In this document: in pieces, positions 1-5,047 of the stretch
How positions within the stretch are numbered: the first letter of the stretch is position 1
Layout: every line of letters starts with the position of its first letter
Source of the DNA: Prevotellaceae bacterium
Lineage (GTDB): Bacteria > Bacteroidota > Bacteroidia > Bacteroidales > UBA932
Assembly: GCA_031278495.1 (NCBI GenBank)
Contig: JAITKG010000141.1
Location: forward strand, 1 to 5,180
Direction of reading: 5' to 3'
DNA: 5,180 nucleotides
The notes under the pieces: generated by a model
What the model was told of the DNA's origin: nothing
The model's input: the letters and a program-made list of their open reading frames with translations, nothing else
The model's database searches: none
Made by a program: the position numbers and the translations under genes

Positions 1-93
1 TGTGTTGTAGTTTACATCCAGCGGCGTAACGGTTACCGCCGCGCTTGCTGCAACGCTTGCAAGCATTGCGAAAAGAAAGAAAATTTTTTTCAT
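1..93 (-). CDS. Signal-peptide protein, 5' end only (cut by window edge)
   Basis: Reading leftward from the ATG at 93-91 gives 31 codons that run open off the window edge. The product starts MKKIFFLFAMLASVAASA and continues AVTVTPLDVNYNT. This is a clear Sec signal peptide: a KK n-region, a hydrophobic core at residues 4-16, and a likely signal peptidase I cut after ASA at residue 18. There is no lipobox cysteine, so the product should be periplasmic, outer-surface or secreted rather than a lipoprotein. The leader before the ATG is A-rich (AACAAAACAATT) with no Shine-Dalgarno site, as is usual in Bacteroidota. The gene lies in the same direction as the lipoprotein gene upstream, across 173 bp of repeats, so read-through from that gene is possible. 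The mature start, VTVTPLDVNYNT, looks like the edge of a beta-rich domain, but the fragment is too short to name a family. The reading frame and signal peptide are seen directly; localisation is inferred. Confidence 0.75.
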   Translation of the reverse strand, partial: MKKIFFLFAMLASVAASAAVTVTPLDVNYNT

Positions 94-106
94 AATTGTT
101 TTGTTT

Positions 107-139
107 AAAGCCCCCCAGCCCCCAAAGGGGGAGCAAGGA
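107..139. repeat. C5/G5 hairpin repeat, copy 1
   Basis: This is an AAAGCCCCCCAGCCCCC unit followed by AAA, GGGGG and AGCAAGGA. CCCCC at 119-123 and GGGGG at 127-131 form a 5-bp GC hairpin with a 3-nt loop. The same unit recurs at 1010-1040 and, in the opposite orientation, at 270-305, with degraded copies at 987-1009 and 1043-1054. It sits 13 bp upstream of the start of the leftmost gene, so it lies in that gene's leader or promoter region. It is a dispersed repeat; no function is evident. Confidence 0.75.
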
Positions 140-192
140 TGCTTCATGTTATTGTAATTTTTATTCATTGTTTTTGTCGTAAGTTATTTTTA

Positions 193-268
193 GTTGAATG
201 TTGAAAGTTGCAGGCGCGCCAGCCCAATTCTTAGTTCTTAACTTCTCTGCCGCGCCAGCCTAATTCTT
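193..268. repeat. Repeat mosaic: GTTGAAAGTTG and two CGCGCCAGCC words
   Basis: A GTTGAAAGTTG tract (200-210) is the reverse complement of the CAACTTTCAAC heptamer tract found inside the start of rel. It is followed by two direct copies of CGCGCCAGCC(C/T)AATTCTTA, at 215-232 and 251-268, the second touching the lipoprotein stop codon. The word CGCGCCAGCC returns inverted at 5088-5097 and 5141-5150. No gene is seen between 94 and 266; the stretch is repeat and AT-rich filler. Confidence 0.7.
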
Positions 269-461
269 AATTCCCTGTTCCCCCTTCGGGGGTCAGGGGG
301 CTTTTTTCATTAGGATACACGACCACGCCGGAAAACGCCGCCGGTTTATCATTGCCAGTATAGTACACAGGCGCATTTTCCACGCGGGAAACGGTTTGTT
401 TTCGCGTGGCGCAACTTGCCGCCAATAGCAACAAGCACAAGAAAAGAAGAATCTTTTTCAT
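267..461 (-). CDS. Small lipoprotein (64 aa) with repeat-derived C-terminus
   Basis: The ORF starts at the ATG at 461-459 and ends at TAA 269-267. The first 17 residues, MKKILLFLCLLLLAASC, form a lipoprotein signal peptide: KK, a leucine-rich core, then an AASC lipobox with Cys17 as the expected lipidated residue. SC at this position is common in Bacteroidota lipoproteins. The mature part is only 48 residues (CATRKQTVSRVENAPVYYTG and onward), polar, with no domain I recognise. The last 12 residues (53-64, KSPLTPEGGTGN) are translated from an inverted copy of the C5/G5 repeat, so the original C-terminus was probably lost or replaced. The leader is AT-rich (ATAAAAATTTAAATTTT) without Shine-Dalgarno. 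A consensus leftward promoter lies at 891-921, about 430 nt upstream, with structured sequence between. An envelope-anchored role is inferred from the lipobox only. A short, decayed or repeat-capped gene is an alternative reading. Confidence 0.65.
   Translation of the reverse strand: MKKILLFLCLLLLAASCATRKQTVSRVENAPVYYTGNDKPAAFSGVVVYPNEKSPLTPEGGTGN
270..305 (-). repeat. C5/G5 hairpin repeat, inverted copy inside the lipoprotein gene
   Basis: Read on the minus strand this is AAAAGCCCCCTGACCCCC, then GAA, then GGGGGAACAGGGAA: the same element as 107-139 and 1010-1040. Hairpin arms lie at 280-284 and 288-292. It encodes residues 53-64 of the lipoprotein and ends at its stop codon. The hairpin next to a stop codon could also serve as a weak transcription stop, although there is no T-run after it. 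Confidence 0.75.
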
Positions 462-490
462 AAAATTTAAATTTTTATTGTTATTATTTT

Positions 491-563
491 TTGCAGCTTT
501 GGGATTGTTTTAGAGATACCCACAAACACAAACTTTTTCTTATAAAACAATCCCCCGCTGCAA
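491..563. repeat. Long imperfect inverted repeat (stem-loop)
   Basis: The left arm at 491-512 (TTGCAGC, TTT, GGGATTGTTTTA) pairs with the right arm at 543-563 (TAAAACAATCCC, CC, GCTGCAA). The arms match over 19 of about 22 positions, with the mismatches in the middle and a 30-nt spacer. Read rightward, the stem is followed by AAGTTTTTATT, which resembles an intrinsic terminator, but no rightward gene lies to the left. In a leftward transcript it would be the last large hairpin before the lipoprotein start, about 30 nt upstream of it. It could also be a MITE-like remnant; no target-site duplication was identified. Confidence 0.6.
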
Positions 564-583
564 GTTTTTATTCACTGCCAATG

Positions 584-617
584 ATTGCAGAATGTTCTGT
601 TGTACGCAGTCTGCAAT
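584..617. repeat. Small inverted repeat (8-bp stem)
   Basis: ATTGCAGA (584-591) and TCTGCAAT (610-617) form a perfect 8-bp stem with an 18-nt loop. It is one of a run of stem-loops between 491 and 855. On its own it is weak evidence of function. Confidence 0.4.
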
Positions 618-658
618 TCGTTACTCCAACTTTTACCGTGATTTTTTCTTTATGCCAC

Positions 659-757
659 AAAAAACCAAGAGTGGAAATGGGCGCTGTACTTATAGCTATT
701 TGAGGTTCGCGAAAACCCACAAGGTAAATAAGTATAACAACCCATGCCCACTCTTGG
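659..757 (-). terminator. Candidate leftward intrinsic terminator / attenuator helix
   Basis: On the minus strand the 5' arm (757-741, CCAAGAGUGGGCAUGGG) pairs with the 3' arm (681-665, CCCAUUUCCACUCUUGG). The helix has 10 uninterrupted pairs at its base, then a G-U, one mismatch and 5 more pairs: 16 of 17 positions. Six U residues (664-659) follow the helix directly, the layout of a rho-independent terminator. The enclosed loop is 59 nt and contains a small GGTT/AACC hairpin. The 5' arm overlaps the 727-777 hairpin, so the two structures cannot form together. Pairing was read by hand; termination is inferred. Confidence 0.5.
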
Positions 758-777
758 CATGGTTGCTATAACTTATT
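727..777 (-). promoter_or_regulatory. Strong 21-bp hairpin, competitor of the terminator helix
   Basis: In the leftward RNA, bases 777-756 pair with 748-727. This gives 6, 10 and 5 base pairs separated by two single-base bulges, with one G-U, closing a 7-nt loop (AAGAGUG, 755-749). The loop and the top of the 3' arm contain most of the sequence needed for the 741-757 / 665-681 terminator helix, so this hairpin would act as an antiterminator. A 37-codon leftward reading frame (760-650) starts at an ATG in its upper stem, so translation could in principle influence which fold forms. The structure is seen directly; the switch is inferred. Confidence 0.5.
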
Positions 778-778
778 A

Positions 779-855
779 TTCATGCTTGGCATGAAATTTT
801 CGTGATTTCAGAAATCGCGCAGAATAAAAGTCAAAGCGATATATTTTAATATATC
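779..855. repeat. Cluster of three short hairpins
   Basis: Three palindromes lie in a row: TTCATGC/GCATGAA (779-785, 789-795, loop TTG); CGTGATTTC/GAAATCGCG (801-809, 811-819, one mismatch in DNA, a wobble pair in one strand, loop too tight to form fully); and GATATAT/ATATATC (838-844, 849-855, loop TTTA). They fall between the 891-921 promoter and the 727-777 hairpin, in the same leftward leader. The function is unknown. Confidence 0.5.
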
Positions 856-882
856 AAATCCAACATGTCAAAGAAACATAAT

Positions 883-957
883 TAACGCCGCAAATATAAA
901 ACAATATTTTTTATTTACAAATTTTATTTTGTTTTATTGTTTTTTTTTGCGGCGTTA
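883..957. repeat. 75-bp element with perfect 12-bp inverted ends
   Basis: TAACGCCGCAAA (883-894) and TTTGCGGCGTTA (946-957) are perfect inverted copies around a 51-bp, almost purely A/T centre. Weaker symmetry continues inward (AAAACAATA-like tracts). The left arm overlaps the -7 box of the leftward promoter. It could be a MITE-like element carrying an outward promoter, a bidirectional regulatory site, or simply a hairpin. No clear target-site duplication is visible at the ends. Confidence 0.6.
891..921 (-). promoter_or_regulatory. Bacteroidota consensus promoter, leftward
   Basis: On the minus strand TTTG (921-918) is followed by 19 bp and then TATATTTG (898-891). This matches the known Bacteroidota primary-sigma consensus TTTG-N19-21-TAnnTTTG exactly in both boxes and in spacing. 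Transcription would begin near 887-883 and run left through the hairpin series toward the lipoprotein gene, giving a leader of about 420 nt. If it stops at the U-run at 664-659, it gives an RNA of about 225 nt instead. Confidence 0.65.
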
Positions 958-1077
958 GCCCAATTAGTCACATTAAATAATTAGCAAAAGCCCCCCAGCC
1001 CCCGAAGGAAGCCCCCTAACCCCCAAAGGGGGAACAAGGAGCAGCCCCCCAGCCCAATTAGTCACATTAAATAATTA
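957..1077. repeat. Direct 27-bp repeats flanking C5/G5 hairpin copies
   Basis: Identical 27-bp copies starting AGCCCAATTAGTCACATT occupy 957-983 and 1051-1077. Between them lie a degraded C5 unit (987-1009, AAAGCCCCCCAGCCCCCGAA), an intact hairpin unit (1010-1040; arms 1020-1024 and 1028-1032), and another fragment (1043-1054). The fragments look like stacked partial copies, as left by repeated recombination or replication slippage. The first 27-mer starts at the last base of the 883-957 element. Confidence 0.8.
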
Positions 1078-1094
1078 TTCACATTAGCACATTA
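1051..1094 (+). repeat. 44-bp inverted repeat, left copy
   Basis: This copy matches the reverse complement of 5048-5091 at 42 of 44 positions. The AGCCC end faces outward and the TAATGTG-type end faces the genes. It stops 19 bp before the ATG at 1114, so it forms the upstream region of the FN3 gene. Together with its partner it brackets the FN3 gene and rel. Confidence 0.8.
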
Positions 1095-1113
1095 ACCGGC
1101 AAATCGGTAAAAA

Positions 1114-2604
1114 ATGCGTACATTTGCAGTGATGAACAATCGTTGGATAGTTGCGGTATATTGTTGTGCCGCTTGCCTGCAAGCGCAGGCGCAGGAATGC
1201 CAGACTGCGGGAAATATTATCCGCAGCGTATCGGTCAATGCCAGTGGCGAGCCGGTCATTACATGGGATGCGCCTGACGGGTTGCCCGGTAATGCGACGG
1301 GATATATTATTTATGACTATGTCGGCGGCGGGCAATGTACGAATATCATCACTATTGTCGGTTTGACCGAACGCTCCTATACGCATTCGGCGGCAAAGCC
1401 GCTGAACGGCAGCCGCGCATATAGCATGGCTGTTCATACCGGTAGCGGAAACAGCGAGGATATTACGCAACAGCATGCCTTCCCCTGGCTGGCGGCGGTA
1501 TATGACAGTTGCCGCTACCTGCTGGATCTGCTATGGACGCCCTACGAAGGGTGGGAGCAGGTTACGTATAATGTGTACGGCGGCGAACGGGGCGCTGCCC
1601 CGAAATTACTGGCGTCGGCAATTGCCGGTTTGCAATACACGCACGCCGATGATATTCCCGACAATGTATCTTATGAAGTATATGTGGAAGCGGTCAATGC
1701 CGCCGACCCTGCGGCAAAGAGCATATCCAACCGCGTGGAAGTTTTTACGAAGACCTTGCAGCGTCCGGGCTATTTGACTGTCCGACATCTCCGCTATGCC
1801 GGGCGGCAAGTGGCGTTGCAATTTGCAATTGACCCCGCTACCCGCCTCTCTACATTCCATGTGCTGCGCGGCAGGCAGCCCGGCGGGACATATACGCCGG
1901 TACATACTTTTTCCGACAAAACGCTTCAAACATGGACGGACAACGACGCCGGTTCCGTATATTATTACCGCCTGTCGGCAGAAAATAATTGCCAGCTGGC
2001 GGCTAAGAAAGGCAATATATTAAACAATATGGAGCTGTTGATTACCTCTGGAAACAATGCGTGGTCTTTATCGTGGAATAAATTATTCAATGGGCAGTCC
2101 TATTCGTTAGCCCGTCAGGAACCGTCGCCGCAATGGTTGCTCTTGAACGCTGCAGATACGGCGTACACAGACGGGATTGACGTCGCCAATGTCGCGCTGA
2201 ACTACTGTTACCAACTCGAATCCATTACGGATATTGGCGGGAAAAGCGAAACGGCGGCTTGTGCCGTTTATGAGCCGGAAGTATGGATGCCCAATGCGAT
2301 AGACCCCAAAAGTACGGCGCAAAACCCGCATACGGGCAGGCAACGTAACCAGTTTGGTCCGGTATTGTTCATCGCCCCTTCGTCCTATACTTACCGGCTG
2401 GAAATATACGACCACAATGGCGGCAGGATAGCCGCCGTCGAAAAAAATATCGCCGATTCGCCGCTCGAAAAATCATGGACGGGCGTCAATGCCTATGGTG
2501 ATTTTGTGCCGGAAAATATGTACCTTTATCAATTGGAACTGTCTTTTACCAATGGGAAAACCATAAGAAAAACAGGCAACGTAGCAGTAATATATGGGAA
2601 TTGA
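1114..2604 (+). CDS. T9SS-type secreted protein with FN3-like modules and gliding-motility (CHU_C) C-terminal domain
   Basis: The 496-residue product opens with a signal peptide, residues 7-26 (MNNRWIVAVYCCAACLQAQA) with a likely cut before Gln27. The in-frame ATG at 1132 (Met7) gives the tidier signal peptide and is a serious alternative start to 1114. Four beta-sandwich modules of the fibronectin type III kind follow, at about 35-118, 127-212, 217-300 and 305-389, shown by repeated W-D/W-T, Y-x-V/I-Y and Y-x-Y/V patterns. Residues 390-496 (VWMPNAIDPKS ... YRLEIYDHNGG ... WTGVNAYGDFVPENMYLYQL ... KTGNVAVIY) match the layout of the gliding-motility-associated C-terminal domain (type B T9SS signal). 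From family knowledge, such proteins cross the outer membrane by type IX secretion and act outside or on the cell surface. No catalytic motif was seen, so adhesion or structural use is inferred. The substrate is unknown. The gene ends 108 bp before rel, with no terminator seen in between. Confidence 0.8.
   Translation: MRTFAVMNNRWIVAVYCCAACLQAQAQECQTAGNIIRSVSVNASGEPVITWDAPDGLPGNATGYIIYDYVGGGQCTNIITIVGLTERSYTHSAAKPLNGSRAYSMAVHTGSGNSEDITQQHAFPWLAAVYDSCRYLLDLLWTPYEGWEQVTYNVYGGERGAAPKLLASAIAGLQYTHADDIPDNVSYEVYVEAVNAADPAAKSISNRVEVFTKTLQRPGYLTVRHLRYAGRQVALQFAIDPATRLSTFHVLRGRQPGGTYTPVHTFSDKTLQTWTDNDAGSVYYYRLSAENNCQLAAKKGNILNNMELLITSGNNAWSLSWNKLFNGQSYSLARQEPSPQWLLLNAADTAYTDGIDVANVALNYCYQLESITDIGGKSETAACAVYEPEVWMPNAIDPKSTAQNPHTGRQRNQFGPVLFIAPSSYTYRLEIYDHNGGRIAAVEKNIADSPLEKSWTGVNAYGDFVPENMYLYQLELSFTNGKTIRKTGNVAVIYGN
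1119..1126 (+). promoter_or_regulatory. Possible -7 box TACATTTG for the FN3 gene
   Basis: TACATTTG fits the Bacteroidota -7 box TAnnTTTG. No TTTG is found at the expected distance upstream (around 1094-1099), so it is half a promoter. If used, transcription would start near 1130, making the ATG at 1132 almost leaderless and ruling out the ATG at 1114. Confidence 0.3.
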
Positions 2605-2641
2605 GAATGGAAAATGAGAAACAGGAAAACCAGCCAGTGCG

Positions 2642-2724
2642 GGCAATCAGAAATTAGCAATCAGCAATGAACAATGAAGCGGGCGCAGGCAATCAGAAAT
2701 TAGCCATCAGCAATGAACAATGAA
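2642..2724 (+). repeat. 46-bp-period direct repeat upstream of rel
   Basis: Two 37-bp copies, 2642-2678 and 2688-2724, starting GGCAATCAGAAATTAGC and ending CAATGAACAATGAA, match at 36 of 37 positions. A third, shortened copy of the CAATGAACAATGAAGC end lies at 2732-2747. The second copy contains the first in-frame ATG of rel (2713). The 108-bp gap between the FN3 gene and rel is almost entirely this repeat, with no recognisable promoter or ribosome-binding site. Confidence 0.8.
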
Positions 2725-2786
2725 CAACAAACAATGAACAATGAAGCAGGCGAGGGACACTTTCCACTTTCCACTTTCAACTTTCA
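2713..2786 (+). repeat. Heptamer tandem repeats forming the start of rel
   Basis: Two 7-bp tandem arrays lie inside the first 25 codons. ATGAACA-type units sit at 2713, 2720, 2727 (as ACAAACA), 2734 and 2741 (as ATGAAGC). ACTTTCC/ACTTTCA units run four times from 2759 to 2786. Because 7 is not a multiple of 3, ATGs alternate between frames: those at 2713 and 2734 are in frame with rel, while those at 2720 and 2741 run into TGA. Related CACTTTCC/GGAAAGTG words occur at 5013-5025 and 200-210. Confidence 0.8.
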
Positions 2787-5004
2787 ACTGATACAGCGGG
2801 AATTTGACGAACTGTTGGAAGCGTGCAGGAAGCGCATTTCGAGCGAAGAGGAACTGGGCGTGATACGTCAGGCTTTCGATCTGGCGAATGAAGCGCACAA
2901 GGGCGCGCGCCGCCGTTCGGGCGAACCGTACATTATCCATCCGTTGTCGGTGGCAAAGATAGTGGTAAACGAAATAGGACTGGGCTACAAATCCGTGAGC
3001 GCCGCCCTGCTGCACGATGTGGTGGAAGATACCGACTATACGGTAACCGATATTCAACGCCTGTTCGGTGATAAAATCGCCGAACTGGTCGACGGTCTTA
3101 CGAAAATCGAAGGCGCATTATCCGGCTCCAACCAGGCGGAAAATTTCAAACGGATTATCTTAACGCTCAACAACGACATCCGCGTTATCCTTATCAAGCT
3201 GGCAGACCGCCTGCACAATATGCGCACATTGGACGCCATGCCCGAAAATAAACGTTCGAAAATCACGGGCGAAACCATGTACGTCTATGTGCCGCTGGCA
3301 TTGCGGTTGGGTCTGTATTCCATAAAAACGGAACTCGAAAACATCTGGCTGAAATTTTCACAACCCGAAGACTACAACAAAATAAAAGCGATGCTTGACG
3401 CTACGGATGCGTCGCGCAGCAACTATATCGAACTGTTTACGCAACCGGTCAAAGAAAGTCTGTACCGTCGCGGCGTGTCGTTCGAGCTTATCAGCCGGAC
3501 GAAATCAGTGTATTCGATATGGCACAAAATGCGCGTGAAAAACATCGGCTTTGATGAAGTGTACGACCTGTTTGCCGTTAGAATCATCTTTGACCCCTGG
3601 CCTGATTTGTCGGAACTGGCGCAGTGTTATGAGATACATTCGGTCATCAACAGGATTTATAAAATTATTCCCGGTCGTACCCGCAATTGGGTGAAAACGC
3701 CCAAAGCCAACGGCTACGAAGCCTTGCACGAAACTTTCATGGGACCGCAGGGCACGCCGGTGGAAGTGCAAATCCGTTCGCGGCGCATGGACGACATCGC
3801 CAAACACGGCGTGGCGGCGCATTGGCGTTATAAAACGCAGGAATCACAGGAAAGCGAATTGGACAAATGGCTGGAACAAATCCGCAGCGTGCTGGGAAAC
3901 CCGAATATCAATGCGGCGGAGTTCCTTGACCAAATCCACAGCGACTTGATTACTTCCGACATGTACGTCTTCACGCCGAAGGGCGAATCCAAACTGATGC
4001 CGAAAGGAGCGACCGTGCTGGATTTTGCATATTACATCCATACCGCCATAGGCAACAAGGCGATTGCCGCCAAAGTCAATCACGAATTGACCGCTATCAA
4101 CCATGTCCTGAAAAGCGGCGATCAGGTGGAAGTTATCACCGCCGAATCGCAACAGCCGCAACGGGAATGGCTGAATATTGTTACCACCGCCAAAGCCAAG
4201 ACGATCATCACCGATGCGCTGAAAGCCGAAGCCAAAAACCGCGACCGGGACGGGCGTGAAATGATAGAATCGCGGTTGCAAAAATTAGGCATCCAACCGA
4301 TGTCGCGCGTGTTCAACAAGCTGGCAAAGGGCTACGGGGTAACCAACAAGGAAGAACTCTTCAGCAAAGCCGGCGCGGGATTGATTGACTTTTCCATTTT
4401 TGAAAAGATCCTGCGCACCAATACCGAAAAGAAATCCGTCAGTTATTGGGGCTTGAAATTCCCCTTGAGCCTTATCGGTATCGGCGCATCCGGCGATAAG
4501 CAAAAAGGCGTCAAAGGGACTGCCGGCGTCGACAAAAACCAGCCCTACCTTTTGCAGGAAAATATTGCCGACAAAACCTTGTCCTATGACATTGCGCCTT
4601 GCTGCAAGCCCATTCCCGGCGATGAAATCATCGGCTTTGTGGACGACAACCAGCATGTAACCGTGCATAACAAAAACTGCGAAGAGGCTACGCGCCTTGC
4701 CGCCCAACACGGCGACCGCATCATCAAAGCCCAGTGGAGCAAACATACGCAGCAGTCCTTCCTCTCGCGGCTTGAAATACGCGGCTTTGACCGCATCGGC
4801 ATCCTTAATGAATTAACCAATATTATTACCGGCCGCCTCTCTGTGAATATCCGCAAACTGTTTATCGAAAGCCATGACGGCATCTTTGAAGGCTACATCG
4901 ACCTCTATGTGCACAGCAAATCGGACTTGTCCGTGTTGATTGATGAAGTAAAAGGTATCAAAGGCATGGAATCCGTTAAACGCGCCGACAAAACGCCGGA
5001 TTAA
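2713..5004 (+). CDS. rel: Bifunctional (p)ppGpp synthetase/hydrolase, Rel/SpoT (RSH) family
   Basis: This cytoplasmic stringent-response enzyme makes (p)ppGpp from ATP and GDP/GTP and hydrolyses it back. All RSH domains are present. The HD hydrolase domain has His76 (YIIHP), His101-Asp102 and Glu105-Asp106 (LLHDVVEDT) and Asp165 (LADRLHNMRT), so hydrolysis should be intact. The synthetase domain has R262-T-K264, Asp285 (YDLFAVR), Glu351 (VEVQIRS) and AAHWRYK. The usual RxKD loop reads RTRN at 322-325. A TGS domain (417-477) follows, then a helical region, a zinc-finger/CC domain with Cys630-Cys631, His652 and Cys656, and a C-terminal ACT domain (about 683-758). At 763 residues it is slightly longer than is usual for the family. 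The excess is residues 1-26, encoded by repeat DNA. A TAG at 2701-2703 makes the ATG at 2713 the first possible start; Met8 (2734) is the only other in-frame ATG before the domain. The name rel is used because both activities look encoded; relA or spoT labels would mean the same gene. Confidence 0.93.
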   Translation: MNNEQQTMNNEAGEGHFPLSTFNFQLIQREFDELLEACRKRISSEEELGVIRQAFDLANEAHKGARRRSGEPYIIHPLSVAKIVVNEIGLGYKSVSAALLHDVVEDTDYTVTDIQRLFGDKIAELVDGLTKIEGALSGSNQAENFKRIILTLNNDIRVILIKLADRLHNMRTLDAMPENKRSKITGETMYVYVPLALRLGLYSIKTELENIWLKFSQPEDYNKIKAMLDATDASRSNYIELFTQPVKESLYRRGVSFELISRTKSVYSIWHKMRVKNIGFDEVYDLFAVRIIFDPWPDLSELAQCYEIHSVINRIYKIIPGRTRNWVKTPKANGYEALHETFMGPQGTPVEVQIRSRRMDDIAKHGVAAHWRYKTQESQESELDKWLEQIRSVLGNPNINAAEFLDQIHSDLITSDMYVFTPKGESKLMPKGATVLDFAYYIHTAIGNKAIAAKVNHELTAINHVLKSGDQVEVITAESQQPQREWLNIVTTAKAKTIITDALKAEAKNRDRDGREMIESRLQKLGIQPMSRVFNKLAKGYGVTNKEELFSKAGAGLIDFSIFEKILRTNTEKKSVSYWGLKFPLSLIGIGASGDKQKGVKGTAGVDKNQPYLLQENIADKTLSYDIAPCCKPIPGDEIIGFVDDNQHVTVHNKNCEEATRLAAQHGDRIIKAQWSKHTQQSFLSRLEIRGFDRIGILNELTNIITGRLSVNIRKLFIESHDGIFEGYIDLYVHSKSDLSVLIDEVKGIKGMESVKRADKTPD

Positions 5005-5012
5005 CCGTTTGT

Positions 5013-5025
5013 AGTGGAAAGTGGA
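5013..5025 (-). repeat. Inverted copy of the ACTTTCC heptamer word after rel
   Basis: AGTGGAAAGTGGA, 8 bp after the rel stop codon, is the reverse complement of TCCACTTTCCACT within the rel start region. No terminator hairpin with a T-run was found after rel. Confidence 0.55.
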
Positions 5026-5047
5026 TGGCAGCGCAGGCTAATGTGAC

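Noticed and set aside
491..703. Rightward 70-codon frame in the intergenic region
   Set aside because: It starts with TTG inside the arm of an inverted repeat, runs across several stem-loops, and has no leader, signal or recognisable motif. The RNA-structure reading of this region is better supported.
1020..1032. C5/G5 hairpin copies as intrinsic terminators
   Set aside because: No copy is followed by a T-run in the direction of a neighbouring gene's transcription, and copies occur upstream as well as downstream of genes.
957..1077. CRISPR array
   Set aside because: There are only two 27-bp copies; the spacer between them is made of other repeats, the copies are not regularly spaced, and no cas gene is present.
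1084..1476. Leftward frame over the FN3 gene, and the +1-frame rightward ORFs at 1151-1366, 1475-1777 and 1796-2023
   Set aside because: These are shadows of a gene with a clean signal peptide, repeated modules and a C-terminal secretion domain in a single frame.
2707..3057. Leftward 116-codon frame over the start of rel
   Set aside because: It lies antisense to the conserved HD domain of Rel, and its C-terminus is translation of the heptamer repeats.
4285..4746. Leftward 153-codon frame, and similar long antisense frames at 3505-3822 and 3844-4281
   Set aside because: All are antisense to a continuous, well-conserved RSH protein. They show no domain, signal peptide or start signal and are explained by codon bias of the rel strand.
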